This document shows positions 32,099 through 42,730 of a stretch of 64,000 nt of DNA, piece after piece. The notes below the pieces were generated by a model, which saw only the letters and a program-made list of their open reading frames with translations, searched no databases and was not told the origin of the DNA. This stretch comes from Mesostigma viride (lineage: Eukaryota; Streptophyta; Mesostigmatophyceae; Mesostigmatales; Mesostigmataceae). Where the stretch lies: the NCBI GenBank assembly GCA_009746045.1, contig RPFO01000089.1:380458-444457 (forward strand), written 5' to 3'. Positions within the stretch are counted from its first letter, which is position 1; each line of letters opens with the position of its first letter. The translations under genes were made by a program, and so were the position numbers.

Positions 32099-33261
32099 GT
32101 TCGGCCATTTTGCTATCCTAGCCTTTATCTCTAACGTTTATAAAAGTTTCAACCTAAACCAAAAGCAGGACTCCCCCGGCGCTGAATGGATGCCGGACCT
32201 CATAAGAGTAAGCAGCTCAGCGCCTATTACTGTCCTGCGTAAACCTAATCCCATTTTTGTCATCAATGCTAACAACTCGTCTCCAAATCAACTACGTCGG
32301 CTATTTTTCGGCTCCGTGCCTATTCATTTCGGCGTCACTTGTTAAACCACAAAATAATATCCTGCAGTCAGCCTTGTCTGCCATAAATCCAACTATAAAC
32401 TGCTAAGGTACCGAAAGCTTCACGGCTATTTACGTAATAATGATGTGCCGCCAGGGCACGCACTGAAGACTTGAACGCAGGCGCCCCTGTTGGCAGTCAC
32501 GTGGCGAAGTCGTTGCAACAACTTGCCTAAGCAGCGAACAGCTGGGGAACTTGCCGCCAAAATGTACGCAGCCTGCCTCGGCAGCTGGGGAAGTAACTAC
32601 TTGCGTCTTGCGGCCAAGATACGCAGCCTGCCTCGAGAGGGCTGCGTATCTTTGCCGCAGCCTGCCTCACCAGCTAAAAACCTTGCGGCCAAGATACGCA
32701 GCCTGCCTCCTCGAGAATTAGCTGGTGAGGCAGGCTGCGGCCAAGATACGCAGCCTGCCTCGGCAGCTGGGGAAGTAACTACTTGCGTCTTGCGGCCAAG
32801 ATACGCAGCCTGCCTCGAGAGTCGAGGCAGGCTGCGTATCTTGGCCGCAAGACGCAAGTAGTTACCCTGGCAGCCAAATGACCAGCTAAAAACCTTGCGG
32901 CCAAGATACGCAGCCTGCCTCCTCGAGAATCCTCCGAGTGAGGCAGGCTGCGGCAAAGATACGCAGCCCTCTCGAGGCAGGCTGCGTATCTTGGCCGCAA
33001 GACGCAAGTAGTTACCCAGCTGCAGCCAAATGACGCCGCAGCCTCTTGCCTAAACGTAAGTTATATTCAAAGTTCCAGATCCCGCGCAAATTGACTCGAT
33101 ACATTGCAGCGTGCAGCGCCCGGCAAACGAAGGTTAAATCGCAGCCGGCACCATTGGAAGGTTGCGTGCAATCTTTGTCTATTTTCCGGTGGTTAAATCT
33201 GTAGCAAGCGAATCAGCAGGGGTCAAGCGGCCCCTGCTATGCAGGGAATAGATGCAAGAAA
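32099..33261. other. Intergenic spacer between two transposon genes
   Basis: No gene. It contains the promoter side of the DUF7869-type gene (a TTATAAA-like box near 32140) and the inverted repeat cluster at 32586-33014. Confidence 0.5.
32586..33014. repeat. Cluster of direct and inverted copies of a roughly 30-base unit
   Basis: The unit, with core AAGATACGCAGCCTGCCTC and often preceded by CTTGCGGCC, occurs about ten times in both orientations. Spacers such as GCTGGGGAAGTAACTACTTG and CTCCTCGAGAAT are also repeated or inverted. The two halves (32586-32825 and 32826-33014) are largely reverse complements, so the block can fold into a long hairpin. Confidence 0.85.
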
Positions 33262-35939
33262 TTGCCCGGCGCTGATCATGCAACCGGATTTGATAGTGTC
33301 GACAAAAATGAGCTGCTGGGCGGAGCCAACCACCCATGCTCAGGCCAGTGTGGCAAGCACTTGCATGGGCTGTGCACCGGGATGTTTAGGGATGCATCGG
33401 CGGGTGAGGATGGCACAGAGTGGACTTGCCAGGAGTGTGGCGGCCCTTGGCCGCCTTAGTACCGCCATCACCAAGGAGGCCTCGCCTGTCAATTTTAAGG
33501 AAAAGGTGGTCGACGCCCAACTGGCCGGCCTTGGTGCTCTTTATTCGCTGGGCGGCAAGGGCAAGGTCGTTAAGGTTCCATCACGGAAACTCGTTAAGCT
33601 AGCCAAAGTCGTGGATGGAAGGGTCGACGATGGTGAGCTGGGTTCTGGTGATAATATTGACGAGGGTCATGTCGATGATGATGCAACGGGTGGTGGCGTC
33701 GAGGAGAAGAACGGCCCAGGCGGTGTTGCGCTTGGTGGTGGCGTCGAGGAGGAGAGCGGCGCAGGCGGCAATGGTGCGATGGGTGATGGCGAGGAGGAAA
33801 AGAACGGCGCAGGCGGCAATGGTGCGATGGGTGATGGCGAGGAGGAAAAGAACGGCGCAGGCGGCAAATGATCCCCGTTGCAGAGAAACAAGTTCAGAAA
33901 GCTTGTGCGTGTGGCAGGCACACTGCCCGAGCCACCTCTTCATGCAAGCAAAAAGCTCTGCAGGGCACATGTTTTGCTTGACACCCGCTGGCAGCCTGCA
34001 AGGCATGTTTGAGCAGGCTGCCTGCCGGCAATGTGGCCATGTTGGGCTCACCGTGGAGGAGTCGGCAGAGCCTGGGCCATCTGGGCAGTTGCGGCTAGTC
34101 ACAGTCTGCCCCAACCCAGATTGTGGTGGTGCGGGTGGACGCCGTTGGTCAGCCATGCAGCCATGCACGCAAGGTGGAAGGGTGGGCGATGGGCGTGCTA
34201 GTGCCCAGGCTTTGCTTGCCATCGCACACGTCTGCTTTGGTGTCACACGGCCAGACTTGATGCGCGTGTTCTCGCTGTATGGGCTGCCTTTCCCCAAGGA
34301 GGGTAGCGTGTGGCGCAAAGATTGCCGGCGTGTGTTGCGGATTGTGGTGGATTTCCTGCACTCAATTATCATGGCCAACCGTGAAACGGTGCGTGACTGG
34401 GAGCAGCGCGAGGGCAGGTTCCCTGTGGATGATGAAGGGCGGCAGGGCACGCGTGTGACGTTTGATGGCAGCTGAGCTAATAAGGGCCACAAGAGCAAGT
34501 GGGGTCAACAGTGCTTCATCCACGACGTGCTCAAGCTGGTTGTGGCACACCACGTTTCGGGCAAGTGGTGCTCCTTTTGCAGCTGCCATGCTGGCAAGGA
34601 GAATGTCCCGCCCCATATATGCTTTGACAACCATGTGGGCAGCAGCCGTGGAATGGAGGGGTCGGGCGCTGTGGCATTGATTGTGGACATCATGTCGCTG
34701 CATGCTGGCGTGTCCACGGGCCAGGTGCTTGATGTTGGGGTGGGCAAGGAAGAGGTGGGGCAGGAGGAAAAGCCAGCCAAGCCTGTCAGCCAGCGCTTGT
34801 ACATTGCCAAGGTGGTTAGTGATGGTGATACAAGTTGGATGGCACAGGTGAAGGAGCAGGTCCCTGAGAGTGTTCCTGAGAAAGATAGTGACCTGAACCA
34901 CCTAGGCAATAATTTTTATGCTGCCCTTGTAGCTACAAAGAAAGCACACCTCTCCAGGCACCGTGATTGGCTGACAGAGAACCAGATCTACCACATTCAC
35001 AGAGGGTTTAAAAAAGTCCTCAAGATCAATTGGCACATGGGGGTAGAATGGCTGGCCGGGGCACTAGACAATGCACGTGAGCACTACCATGGCAATCACA
35101 GCAAGTGCGGGGAATGGCCCAACCACATACGGTCACAAGATGGCACTATTCAGGTGAAGCAATGGTGTTGCACAGAAACCAGAATGGTGAACCGGCCACC
35201 ATGGGTGGGGAATGATCCTACTAGGCCAAGGCAATGGCTGCCTCGTAATCCTGAAAACAAGAAGGGTGAGGTGGTGCCATTAGGTGACCTGCTGAACGAG
35301 GTGTGGGGCAGGTTCAGCACGGTGGCAGTCTTGCGTGGGTGTTGTCACAATAGCAGCAGTAATGCCAACGAATCCCTGCACAGCATGCAAGTAAAGTCCA
35401 CGCCAGGTGGTAAGCAAGGGTTTGCTGGCAACAAGTACGCTGGCTACATGGCTGTTGGCATCCTTCGCAAGCAGTTGGGGGAGCGGTGGTGGGAGAAGGT
35501 AGCAAAATAGCTGGGTGTAGACACCTGCCCGGAGGCGATGGCCAGCTTGAGTGAGCTCACGGCCAAGAGCCAACGCCAATCTGTGCTGAAGCAAACCCCC
35601 GCGTTCATGCGGCGCAGGGCTGCGAGCAAGGCCAAGTCCGCCAAGGCTCATTGGGAAGAGCAATTGCTGGACAAGAGCACCTATTCAACAGCCGTGGAGT
35701 ATGGGGGGGTGGGGCCAGCAAAGGGGAAGGAGGATCAGTCTTGTAGTGAGGAGGAGGAGGCAGGGGAGGAGGAGGACCTCATTCCTTGCTTGCGGTGTGG
35801 TGCGCCTGACCCTCACGATTTCTTGCTGTGCAGCGTGATCGGGTGCGAGGGCGGGCTGCACCTGAAGTGCTGCAATCCTCCTCTGAAGAAAGTGCCCAAC
35901 GGGGACTGGTTTTGTCCCGCACATGAGCGGCAGGGCTGA
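33262..35939 (+). pseudogene. Kolobok/MULE-like DDE transposase with N- and C-terminal PHD fingers
   Basis: A PHD-like finger (CSGQCGKHLHGLC, WTCQEC) lies at 33330-33440. A shifted frame with an acidic tandem repeat (GAMGDGEEEKNGAGG twice) follows to 33871. From about 33876 one frame runs to 35939, broken by only two stops, TGA 34473-34475 and TAG 35508-35510. It holds cysteine pairs (CRQCG, CPNPDCGG), then VTFDGS-stop-ANKGHKSKWG, where the stop replaces the Trp of the usual DGSW. Next come CSFCSC, SSRGMEGSGA, SDGDTSWMAQV (second Asp, about 34821) and NANESLHSMQ (Glu, about 35367). A C-terminal PHD finger follows at 35785-35930 (CLRCG, FLLC, GLHLKC, WFCPAH). The motifs match the Mutator-like/Kolobok transposase domain. 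The upstream exons may be spliced; otherwise there are two frameshifts. Confidence 0.7.
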
Positions 35940-36472
35940 GAATAGGTGTCTTGATGATGTTATAGCGGTCGTGAGAGTGGCATCTGCCAAACGCAATAAC
36001 TTGAGCTAGGGTTGTCCGATTGACCTCAAACTTGGACCGTGGCTGGGAGCACCCGTGCCAAAATTTAATAGTGCTTTTTGGCTTGATCTGACAAGTTTAT
36101 GAATTGTTTTATTTTTTTAAGTGAAAAAAATCGCGTTTTTGGCGCCACGGGCTATTTTTTGAACGGCGGTGTCCGTATGCCCCATGTAAGTTGCTGTTTG
36201 CGATGTGCCTGGGTGCAACTACGCGGCTTGTGCTTTTTGGGTCAACCTGTTTTGTGGATTGGCTGGGGCATAACCAGCCCTAGTTAGCGTCTTTTGCTAT
36301 TTATAGCGCATTATTGGCGTATATATGGGGGTAGTACCCCCAAAAAGTGCATGGACAACTCACTAGAGATGTTATTTAGTGCCCCCAATCATAACTTAGC
36401 ATTGTGCAAATGAATTTCAAGTGATATTAGCATATGTCAATTTTAAGGGTTTTGAGGTGCCACATGATCCCC
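35940..36472 (+). mobile_element. 3' terminal region of the Kolobok-like element
   Basis: Noncoding. The reverse complement of 36240-36472 aligns with 39704-39930, the matching end of the other Kolobok-like copy: shared GGGG start, GTGNCACC, CTAAATAACAT, AGTGAGTT, GACGCTAA and TATGCCCCAGCCAA. The element ends with CCCC at 36472, where gypsy integrase coding begins. A TTAA duplication is not visible here (TCAG follows), so the exact junction is uncertain. Confidence 0.6.
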
Positions 36473-36473
36473 T

Positions 36474-37184
36474 CAGGCTGCGCATGGCTATACGCCTTTC
36501 TTCCTAGATACAGGTAGACAGCCTCTTACTCCTACCTCTCTCTTAGCTAGTCCTTTACGGGACAGGGACGATGTGTCCCGGGATACCGTAGAAGGTGTGC
36601 AGGCCTTGTTAGATAAAATGAAAAATGCACATGATCACGCAATTTCAGGGTACCAAAAGGCTCAGGCCAAGTACCTTGCTAGGTTGCGTGCCTCCTTAGA
36701 TAGAAGAGCGCCTGAAATAGATATAAGAGATTTAGTCTTAGTAGAAGGCCCCCGTGTTGGCCGATTTGCTCACAAGTTCGAAGCAGAACTTAAAGTGAAA
36801 CTTAGGCCCGCCTTCTTAGGACCCTTCCGTGTGTTGTCTAGAGTAGGTAATTTCTTATATAAAATAGATATCCCTACCTCTTGGCAGACCCATTCTAACA
36901 CCTTCCATAGAAGCCAGCTGAAGCTTTATCACCAAAGCACGTTCGCTGGTAGAGAACTAGCTCCTGCCCCTTTAGAGCATAATCCTGATACTGGTGAGGT
37001 AGAAGACGAGGTAGAGAGTATCGTGGCCCATAGAGATATTAAAAAGGGCCGCGGTACCCAGCGCCAGTATAAGGTGAAATGGATGTATGCTCGTAGTGAG
37101 GTAGATAAAGTATGGTACACGGAGAGTGAGTTAGATGGTTGTAGCCGCTTGTTGCAGGATTACAAAACCCTACACCAGCTCTAG
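36474..37184 (+). CDS. Gypsy-2 integrase C-terminal half with chromodomain (5'-truncated)
   Basis: The frame is open from CAG 36474 to TAG 37184. It starts within the integrase core (AAHGYTPFFLDTGRQPLTP, the conserved GYTPF..GxxP block). An Arg/Lys-rich helix follows, then the GPY/F-type module (KLRPAFLGPFRVLSRVGNF), THSNTFHRSQLKLY and a chromodomain near the C-terminus (VESIVAHRDIKKGRG, YKVKWMY, WYTESEL). This layout is typical of Ty3/gypsy chromoviruses. The 5' part of the element is missing because the Kolobok-like element abuts at 36472. Confidence 0.85.
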   Translation, partial: QAAHGYTPFFLDTGRQPLTPTSLLASPLRDRDDVSRDTVEGVQALLDKMKNAHDHAISGYQKAQAKYLARLRASLDRRAPEIDIRDLVLVEGPRVGRFAHKFEAELKVKLRPAFLGPFRVLSRVGNFLYKIDIPTSWQTHSNTFHRSQLKLYHQSTFAGRELAPAPLEHNPDTGEVEDEVESIVAHRDIKKGRGTQRQYKVKWMYARSEVDKVWYTESELDGCSRLLQDYKTLHQL

Positions 37185-39023
37185 CTGGCAACCTGCCCCT
37201 CCCTTATCGTATTCCTGCTGTTGGTGGGTGGTTGGTTGTCCCCTCCCCTCCGCAGCCATCATAGCTGAACCTACCCCTCCGTCGGAGAGCCTGCCGCCTT
37301 CCCCTCCACCACCGGACCCAGAGTTCTACTACGAGGCCCTTCCGGGCCGATGGGTTTCCCGTTCCAGTTATCCGGGTGGCCCCGTTCAGCCTGCCCTCCA
37401 GGCTCATCATGCGGCCTTGGTCAGGGCCGCCCTCTTTGGGGTCTCGTGGTTCGGCCCGGCCCCCGATGATCCGCAACAGCTAGTCGTGCATGGGTTCGAC
37501 GATGCCGGGCATTGTCTTTTAGGATGTGGCTCCCGCTGCCCTGCCTTGGGGCAGATAGCCGCTATCCTTCAGTGCCCTCGGGTGTTTTCCTACCTGTCTA
37601 CCCCTGTGGGCCGCTCCTGCCTACGGGAGGTGTTCCCTTGGCTTCCGGGCGAGGGCGAGGCAGATGTAGATGACCACCCCTGTGACCTCCTACGGGCGGT
37701 CGAGTTCATGGAGATCGCGGATCAGTCAGCGGGGGTAGCATTTGGCGACCCTTCCCCTATGGACGCACCAGTCGAGGCGCAGTACACTCCAGAGTATTCG
37801 GCCTCCCCTGCAGCGTCCTCCTCCTCCGTGTCGGCTCCTTCCCCTGTCCCGTCTTCACCACGGTCGACCCGGCGCGTGTCGGTGGAGCCTACCCCTTTGG
37901 GCTTGGATCGCGAGCCTGACCATCTCTCGACGACTGTTTCTGCGATGCAGGCCCAGATCCAGTCCCTGGCCTCGGCATTCGGGGCCTTCATGGCGTCCCA
38001 GGCGCATGCTCCAGCCACGCCAGGTGGGGTGTCTGTTGCATCTGTGCCCCCTACCCCTTCTGTTGCCTCGGCGACTACGGTTTCGCCTGCGCTGTGCGAG
38101 CCCTCGGTCGCTGCGGTTTCCTCTGTTGCTGCGGCTCCTACGCCTCCGGCTGCCTCTGCGCCTCAGCGACCGACGTACCTGCGCCTTTGCGCGAGTCTTC
38201 CGCCCCAGCGGCCGCGCCCGCCGTCGCCGCTTCCGGGCCGCCCGCAGCGCCATCGCAGCCATCGCGGGGTTTCTTTGGCGACACAGGCGGGCTTCCCAGG
38301 CTTTGGGAGGGTGGTCCCCCGCAGAGGATTCCAGTGCCCGACTGGAGCTTGGATGGTAACCAGTCTTATGCTGGATTGCCTGTCCCTACGGGCCCTATTT
38401 TCAACATGTGGCCTGAGGGTGCGCCTCCACCGGAGACCGGAGCGCCAGCTGCGGTGGCGGGTCCGTCGCGACCTCCTTCGGCAGCGAGTCCGGCGCGACC
38501 TCCTGTTGTACCGGCGCCGTCTGCGTCTGTGCCGGTTCCTACCCCTGCTTCGGCCCCTGCCCCTTCGGCCTCGCGGTCTTTGGCTGCGATTGTTTGGACC
38601 AGCGGCCTTGATCATCGCGCCATCCGCGCTGCTGATTCCCTCCGGGAGTTGTCCCAGGGCGACCGGGACCGGGCCCCTTCTGTGGTACATGCGACGCCGG
38701 AGTCGCGCGACACGCGCGTCCCTGGGTACGGTATGTCTGCGCTCGCCTGCCGACAGTGTGACCTGCCGCGCGCCTCCGCCGAGCTTGCCATTTCGGGCAT
38801 GTCCTACGGGTTCTCCCAGGTGTGTCGGGCGCCGCGGGACCGTGGCCTACCCATTGAGACTGATCGGCCTCCTTTCGATATGGTTATTTTAGCTGATCCT
38901 GTGTTCCAGGGCGAGATCCTGGTTCGGCGCGTTCTGTATCGCTGGGCTAGGCGTCACAATGACTTGGACACCTACGGTGGTTTCCAGTGGGCTTACCCTC
39001 CGCCTCTGGGCATTATGGCCTCA

Positions 39024-39028
39024 GATGC
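39024..39028 (+). repeat. Target site duplication of the copia insertion, left
   Basis: GATGC, repeated at 48764-48768 on the other side of the element. Confidence 0.9.
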
Positions 39029-39656
39029 AGTTAACGAAACTGTGGCTGAACTGTGGTTCAGCCTGCACTGATTAATATCTACAGAGGAAGTAGTTATATT
39101 AATCAATAGGTTTACGTTGCTGGTTATGGCTACCAGCACAGAACGCACGAGGCACGTGAGAACCGTCGCCGAAGGTGCTAGGACACAGGTGCAGGGAAAG
39201 TGGTGCTACCAAGTGGCAGCGTCCTGCTCGTTATATACTCATTGTGACGCAGTCACATCCAGATGACTGATAGGACAGATCATCTCACAATATTGCTGTC
39301 CTTCACTCTGGACCAGCAGATCTCGACTCGTTATCCATAAATAGTCACATCAGTGTCCTGTCGCACAAGTCCTGTCACTATTTGTTACGTCTAATCAATA
39401 GCATTGAATAGACCGCAGTGTCGGAGACTAAATGTCCTATCGTACACTGTGACAAGACGTCGTATGCCACGCGTCACTTGAAGAACCACCGTAGAATCAC
39501 CGAATCCAAGTAGAATGTAGTAGAACAGTATCTTGCTCATATCTCGAGCAATACTCATCAGAATGAACCCGTTTCTGGATTGTAGTAACCGGAAGTAGAA
39601 TCTCTACAAGCCAAGTAGCTTAGTAGAATAATATTGCTTGCCAGGCAATATTAACT
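39029..39656 (-). repeat. 3' LTR of the copia-like element
   Basis: 628 bases, with inverted ends AGTTAA and TTAACT. It differs from the other LTR at ATACTCATT versus ATACTAATT and lacks a TCTG insertion. Confidence 0.9.
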
Positions 39657-39680
39657 CCAGCCCTTTCTTCTCTTTTAGAG
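39657..39680 (-). promoter_or_regulatory. Polypurine tract of the copia-like element
   Basis: The minus strand reads AAAAGAGAAGAAAGGGCTGG directly before the LTR start AGTTAA. A second copy with minor differences lies at 42002-42028, beyond the nested Kolobok-like element. Confidence 0.75.
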
Positions 39681-39703
39681 CTTGGACATAACAGCCATAT
39701 TAA

Positions 39704-41997
39704 GGGGAGGTGTGCCACCAAAACCCCCCAAAACTGGAATACACTTGTTTCAATATGAATTCAATTGAATTATGCCCAGCCATGATTAGGGGCCCTAAAT
39801 AACATGTTTAGTGAGTTATCCATGCATTCATTGATGGTTCTACCCCCAACCACGCGCCGGTATCGCGCTAAAAATAGAAAAAGACGCTAATTAGGGCACA
39901 GTATGCCCCAGCCAACGCACACATCAATTCAGGCCAGCCATGATATTTTCCAAGCAGGTCGTGGGTGGCCAAAAATTAGAGCCACTCACAACCCATATCT
40001 GACATGCTTTAGAATTTTTATTCTCTTGCAAGTACAAAAACGCTGTTTTTCACACATGCCAAAAATAATAAAATACCAAACACATGTGAAATGGGCCAAA
40101 CATGATATTTAAAATTCCATTAGTCATCGGCACACACGCTCGCAAAATCTGGCTGCATTTGGACAAGCGGTGTGGAAGTTATAGTCTTTGGCAGCATGCC
40201 ACCTGGGCGTCCATTATACTAGTCACTGTCACTATCACTGCCATCATCACAGTCTTCCCCGCAGCAAACTGGGCAGAACCAGTCCCCATCAGGTACGCTG
40301 GGCAGGAGAGGGACCGTGCAGCTCAGGTGGAGCCCCCCATCGCACCCGGGTGTGCTGCACAGCAAGAAAGGGTCATCATCAGATGCATCGGTCTTAGAGC
40401 AGCGCAAGCAAGGGATGTGTGCAGTGTCATCATCATCCTCATTGCTGCCCGCCCCCGCCCCCCCAGTAGCAGCCCCCACACCCCCATAGTGCACCCCCTT
40501 GCTGTAGGTGACCTGGCCCCTCTGGGCATCTACCTTGCCCTCATCCCAGCGATGGCCACGCTTCACATGCCACGCCCGGGCTGCCTCAGCCTTGTACTCT
40601 AGCGTCTTCTTGACCACTCAGTAACCAAGTTAACACAAATACACTTTACATGCCATCCAACATGCATCAAATACATGCTGAATATGTTATGAAGTACACA
40701 GGGTTGGCCACACACCTCATACCCCTTAACCGTCCCTCGAGCATGGCCAGACTTATAAGCATGTGAATAGCAATAATGATGATGGCACTAAAATGCCTTA
40801 CCAGCATTTTCTATGTTTCTCCCAGATTAGAGTGTAAGGTTGATGCCAACCAAGCTAATCAACACAGCAACAACTCCTGAACTGCCCCACCTGAGATGGG
40901 CAACAAACTGGAACTATGGAGGGCAAGGAACCAAGGAGATCATGGCATACAAAGCTTGCATGCAGTCAACCATGGTTGGCTCAGCACATTGCAGTCTTTT
41001 CACATGATGATATCAAGGGAAAGCTCAAATAAACCAATGGTGGTAGCTATCTACATGCAGTCACACAAATGCAATATCTCCAACATGATCGTCAATAAAA
41101 CACTTCCTCCCCTGCACGATAAAATGGAAAGAAACCATTGGCGGCCCTCCAGCGCATGAGCGCTGTGATGCCGCTGCGAAGAGAGGGTGCGTCACTCTCA
41201 CACAACAAGAAGCGTCCATACGCACAACATCCTTGCCAGAACACGTTTTATGAAATGCCTTAAACCTTCCCGAGAAGATATAGGCTTCGACTGAAGCGGC
41301 CCTGACCACGACGTCAGCGAAAACAATCTAAATCTGCCAGGTATTCGACAACACCACGGCAAGCAACGGCGAGCTAGCTGGCGGAAACTGCCCAAAAAGA
41401 ACGAAAAAAACTTCGAACGATGAGCTCATAGAAGAAAGAACTGATAGCACATAACATTCGCGACAAATCTATACCTGTCCCTCGCAGATCCCTCGCCCAG
41501 GCGCGCAACAACGGCCGTTCTTCCATGGAAGGTTCCGACATGCACTGCGCAGGCCTGAAGAATTACTTACCGAGAATAGCCGAAAATGTAGCAAAAAGCA
41601 CCAGTTTGGTTTGGAATTCAATGCTACCGATATTAATGCATCGTTTACGGTCAAAAAGCCCCCCAAAAAAACTGCGAATTCACTGCCGCTATCACGAATT
41701 CTATTTTATTCCGCGCGACCAAAAAATGCAGTTTACCCCCCATGCCGATGGCAGTAAAAGAAAGCAGCGATATTGTAAACCAGCAACTTGCCGCCACAAA
41801 CCAACATCATTAAATCATCGTCTCCAACATTCGAGCATTTTTTTTGCATTTCTCTAGCCCTACATTGCTAGTTTCGCCTAAACGCAGTCGCCATGGCCAC
41901 TTCCGCAAGGGATGCGCGCACCGTGCACCCACTTTTCACTTCACGGCGGTACCGCGAATATTTTTGGCGCCAAAAAATTCGGCGGGCGCACGTCCCC
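39704..41997 (-). mobile_element. 2.3-kb Kolobok-like element nested in the copia element
   Basis: Flanked by TTAA at 39700-39703 and 41998-42001, the target duplication of Kolobok/piggyBac-type elements. The ends are inverted: GGGGAGGTGTGCCACC on the left, GGGGACGTGCGCCCGCC as the reverse complement on the right. The left end aligns with the end of the Kolobok-like element at 36472. It retains only the last transposase exon (PHD finger), so it is a deleted, non-autonomous derivative. The rest of its interior (40620-41880) has no recognisable coding sequence. Confidence 0.8.
40219..40617 (-). CDS. C-terminal PHD-finger exon of a Kolobok-like transposase
   Basis: The minus strand encodes a basic linker (KKTLEYKAEAARAWHVKRG), VHYGGVG, an acidic stretch and a PHD finger (IPCLRCSKTDASDD, FLLCSTPGCDGGLHLSC, WFCPVC), ending in a DDGSDSDSD tail. 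The order YGGVG, acidic, PHD is the same as at 35690-35937 in the larger copy. The upstream edge follows an AG, so it is probably the last exon with the rest lost. Its PHD finger is intact with all zinc ligands. Confidence 0.65.
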   Translation of the reverse strand: MVKKTLEYKAEAARAWHVKRGHRWDEGKVDAQRGQVTYSKGVHYGGVGAATGGAGAGSNEDDDDTAHIPCLRCSKTDASDDDPFLLCSTPGCDGGLHLSCTVPLLPSVPDGDWFCPVCCGEDCDDGSDSDSD

Positions 41998-42730
41998 TTA
42001 ACTCCAGCCCTTTCTTTCTTTTAGAGCTGTTAGGCTTGGCAACACATATATAGAAACAACATGCATAGCACTTGATATCCCTCCCAGCTCTCTGTAGTCT
42101 CTGCTCGGGATTAATCAAGCACCAAATCACAACACATCTCAGCCATGACGAATTACAATGAATTCCCTATCCACTGGAAGTAGAAAACCAAGTGTTTGGA
42201 GTAGCAGCTTGTGGCTAACCAGAATAATGACCAAAATGGAATCATCACCATAATGGCTCCTGATTGGAACCCCACAAGTTACCCACAAGACCTTATCAGG
42301 TAGACATTGATAGTTATCAGAACTGGCGCCCACCATGGACTGAGAAATAGCACATCACAAAATATATTAAGCACATGACAAACTACCTTCCTCTGTCTGG
42401 GACAAAACTAAGGGGACCTGTCGCCACCTCACCAGCAAGGTTGATGGGCCAGCCAATCCGGGAAAATCCGCCTAAGCAGCCCCAGGGAATCGAACCCTGC
42501 CCTATAAAATCCCTTTGGTTGAGACAAACCTCAAACTGAGGACAAACCCCCAACCAACATCATGCTCCATGACTGAGCATTACATAGAATACAGTATTAT
42601 ACACATATGTACACAGAGCATTACTGCCCTCAGAGCATCACAGCTCTCAGCATAACAGAGCCCAGCTCTATGTTAGCTCTTCTCACCCAATCAGTCACCA
42701 AACTCAAAGCTCCAACTGGAATTGCTCAAC

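Noticed and set aside
32586-33014. CRISPR-like array
   Set aside because: Units are in both orientations with no uniform spacers, and the context is eukaryotic.
31895-35510. Stop-codon reassignment in the genome
   Set aside because: The first gene and ADHFE1-like gene end normally with TGA or TAG, and only three isolated stops occur in transposon ORFs.
37135-39028. Host gene reading of the Pro/Ser-rich ORF after the chromodomain
   Set aside because: It lies between gypsy integrase and gypsy LTR on the same strand, and rejoins beyond the copia insertion up to the polypurine tract, so it belongs to the element.
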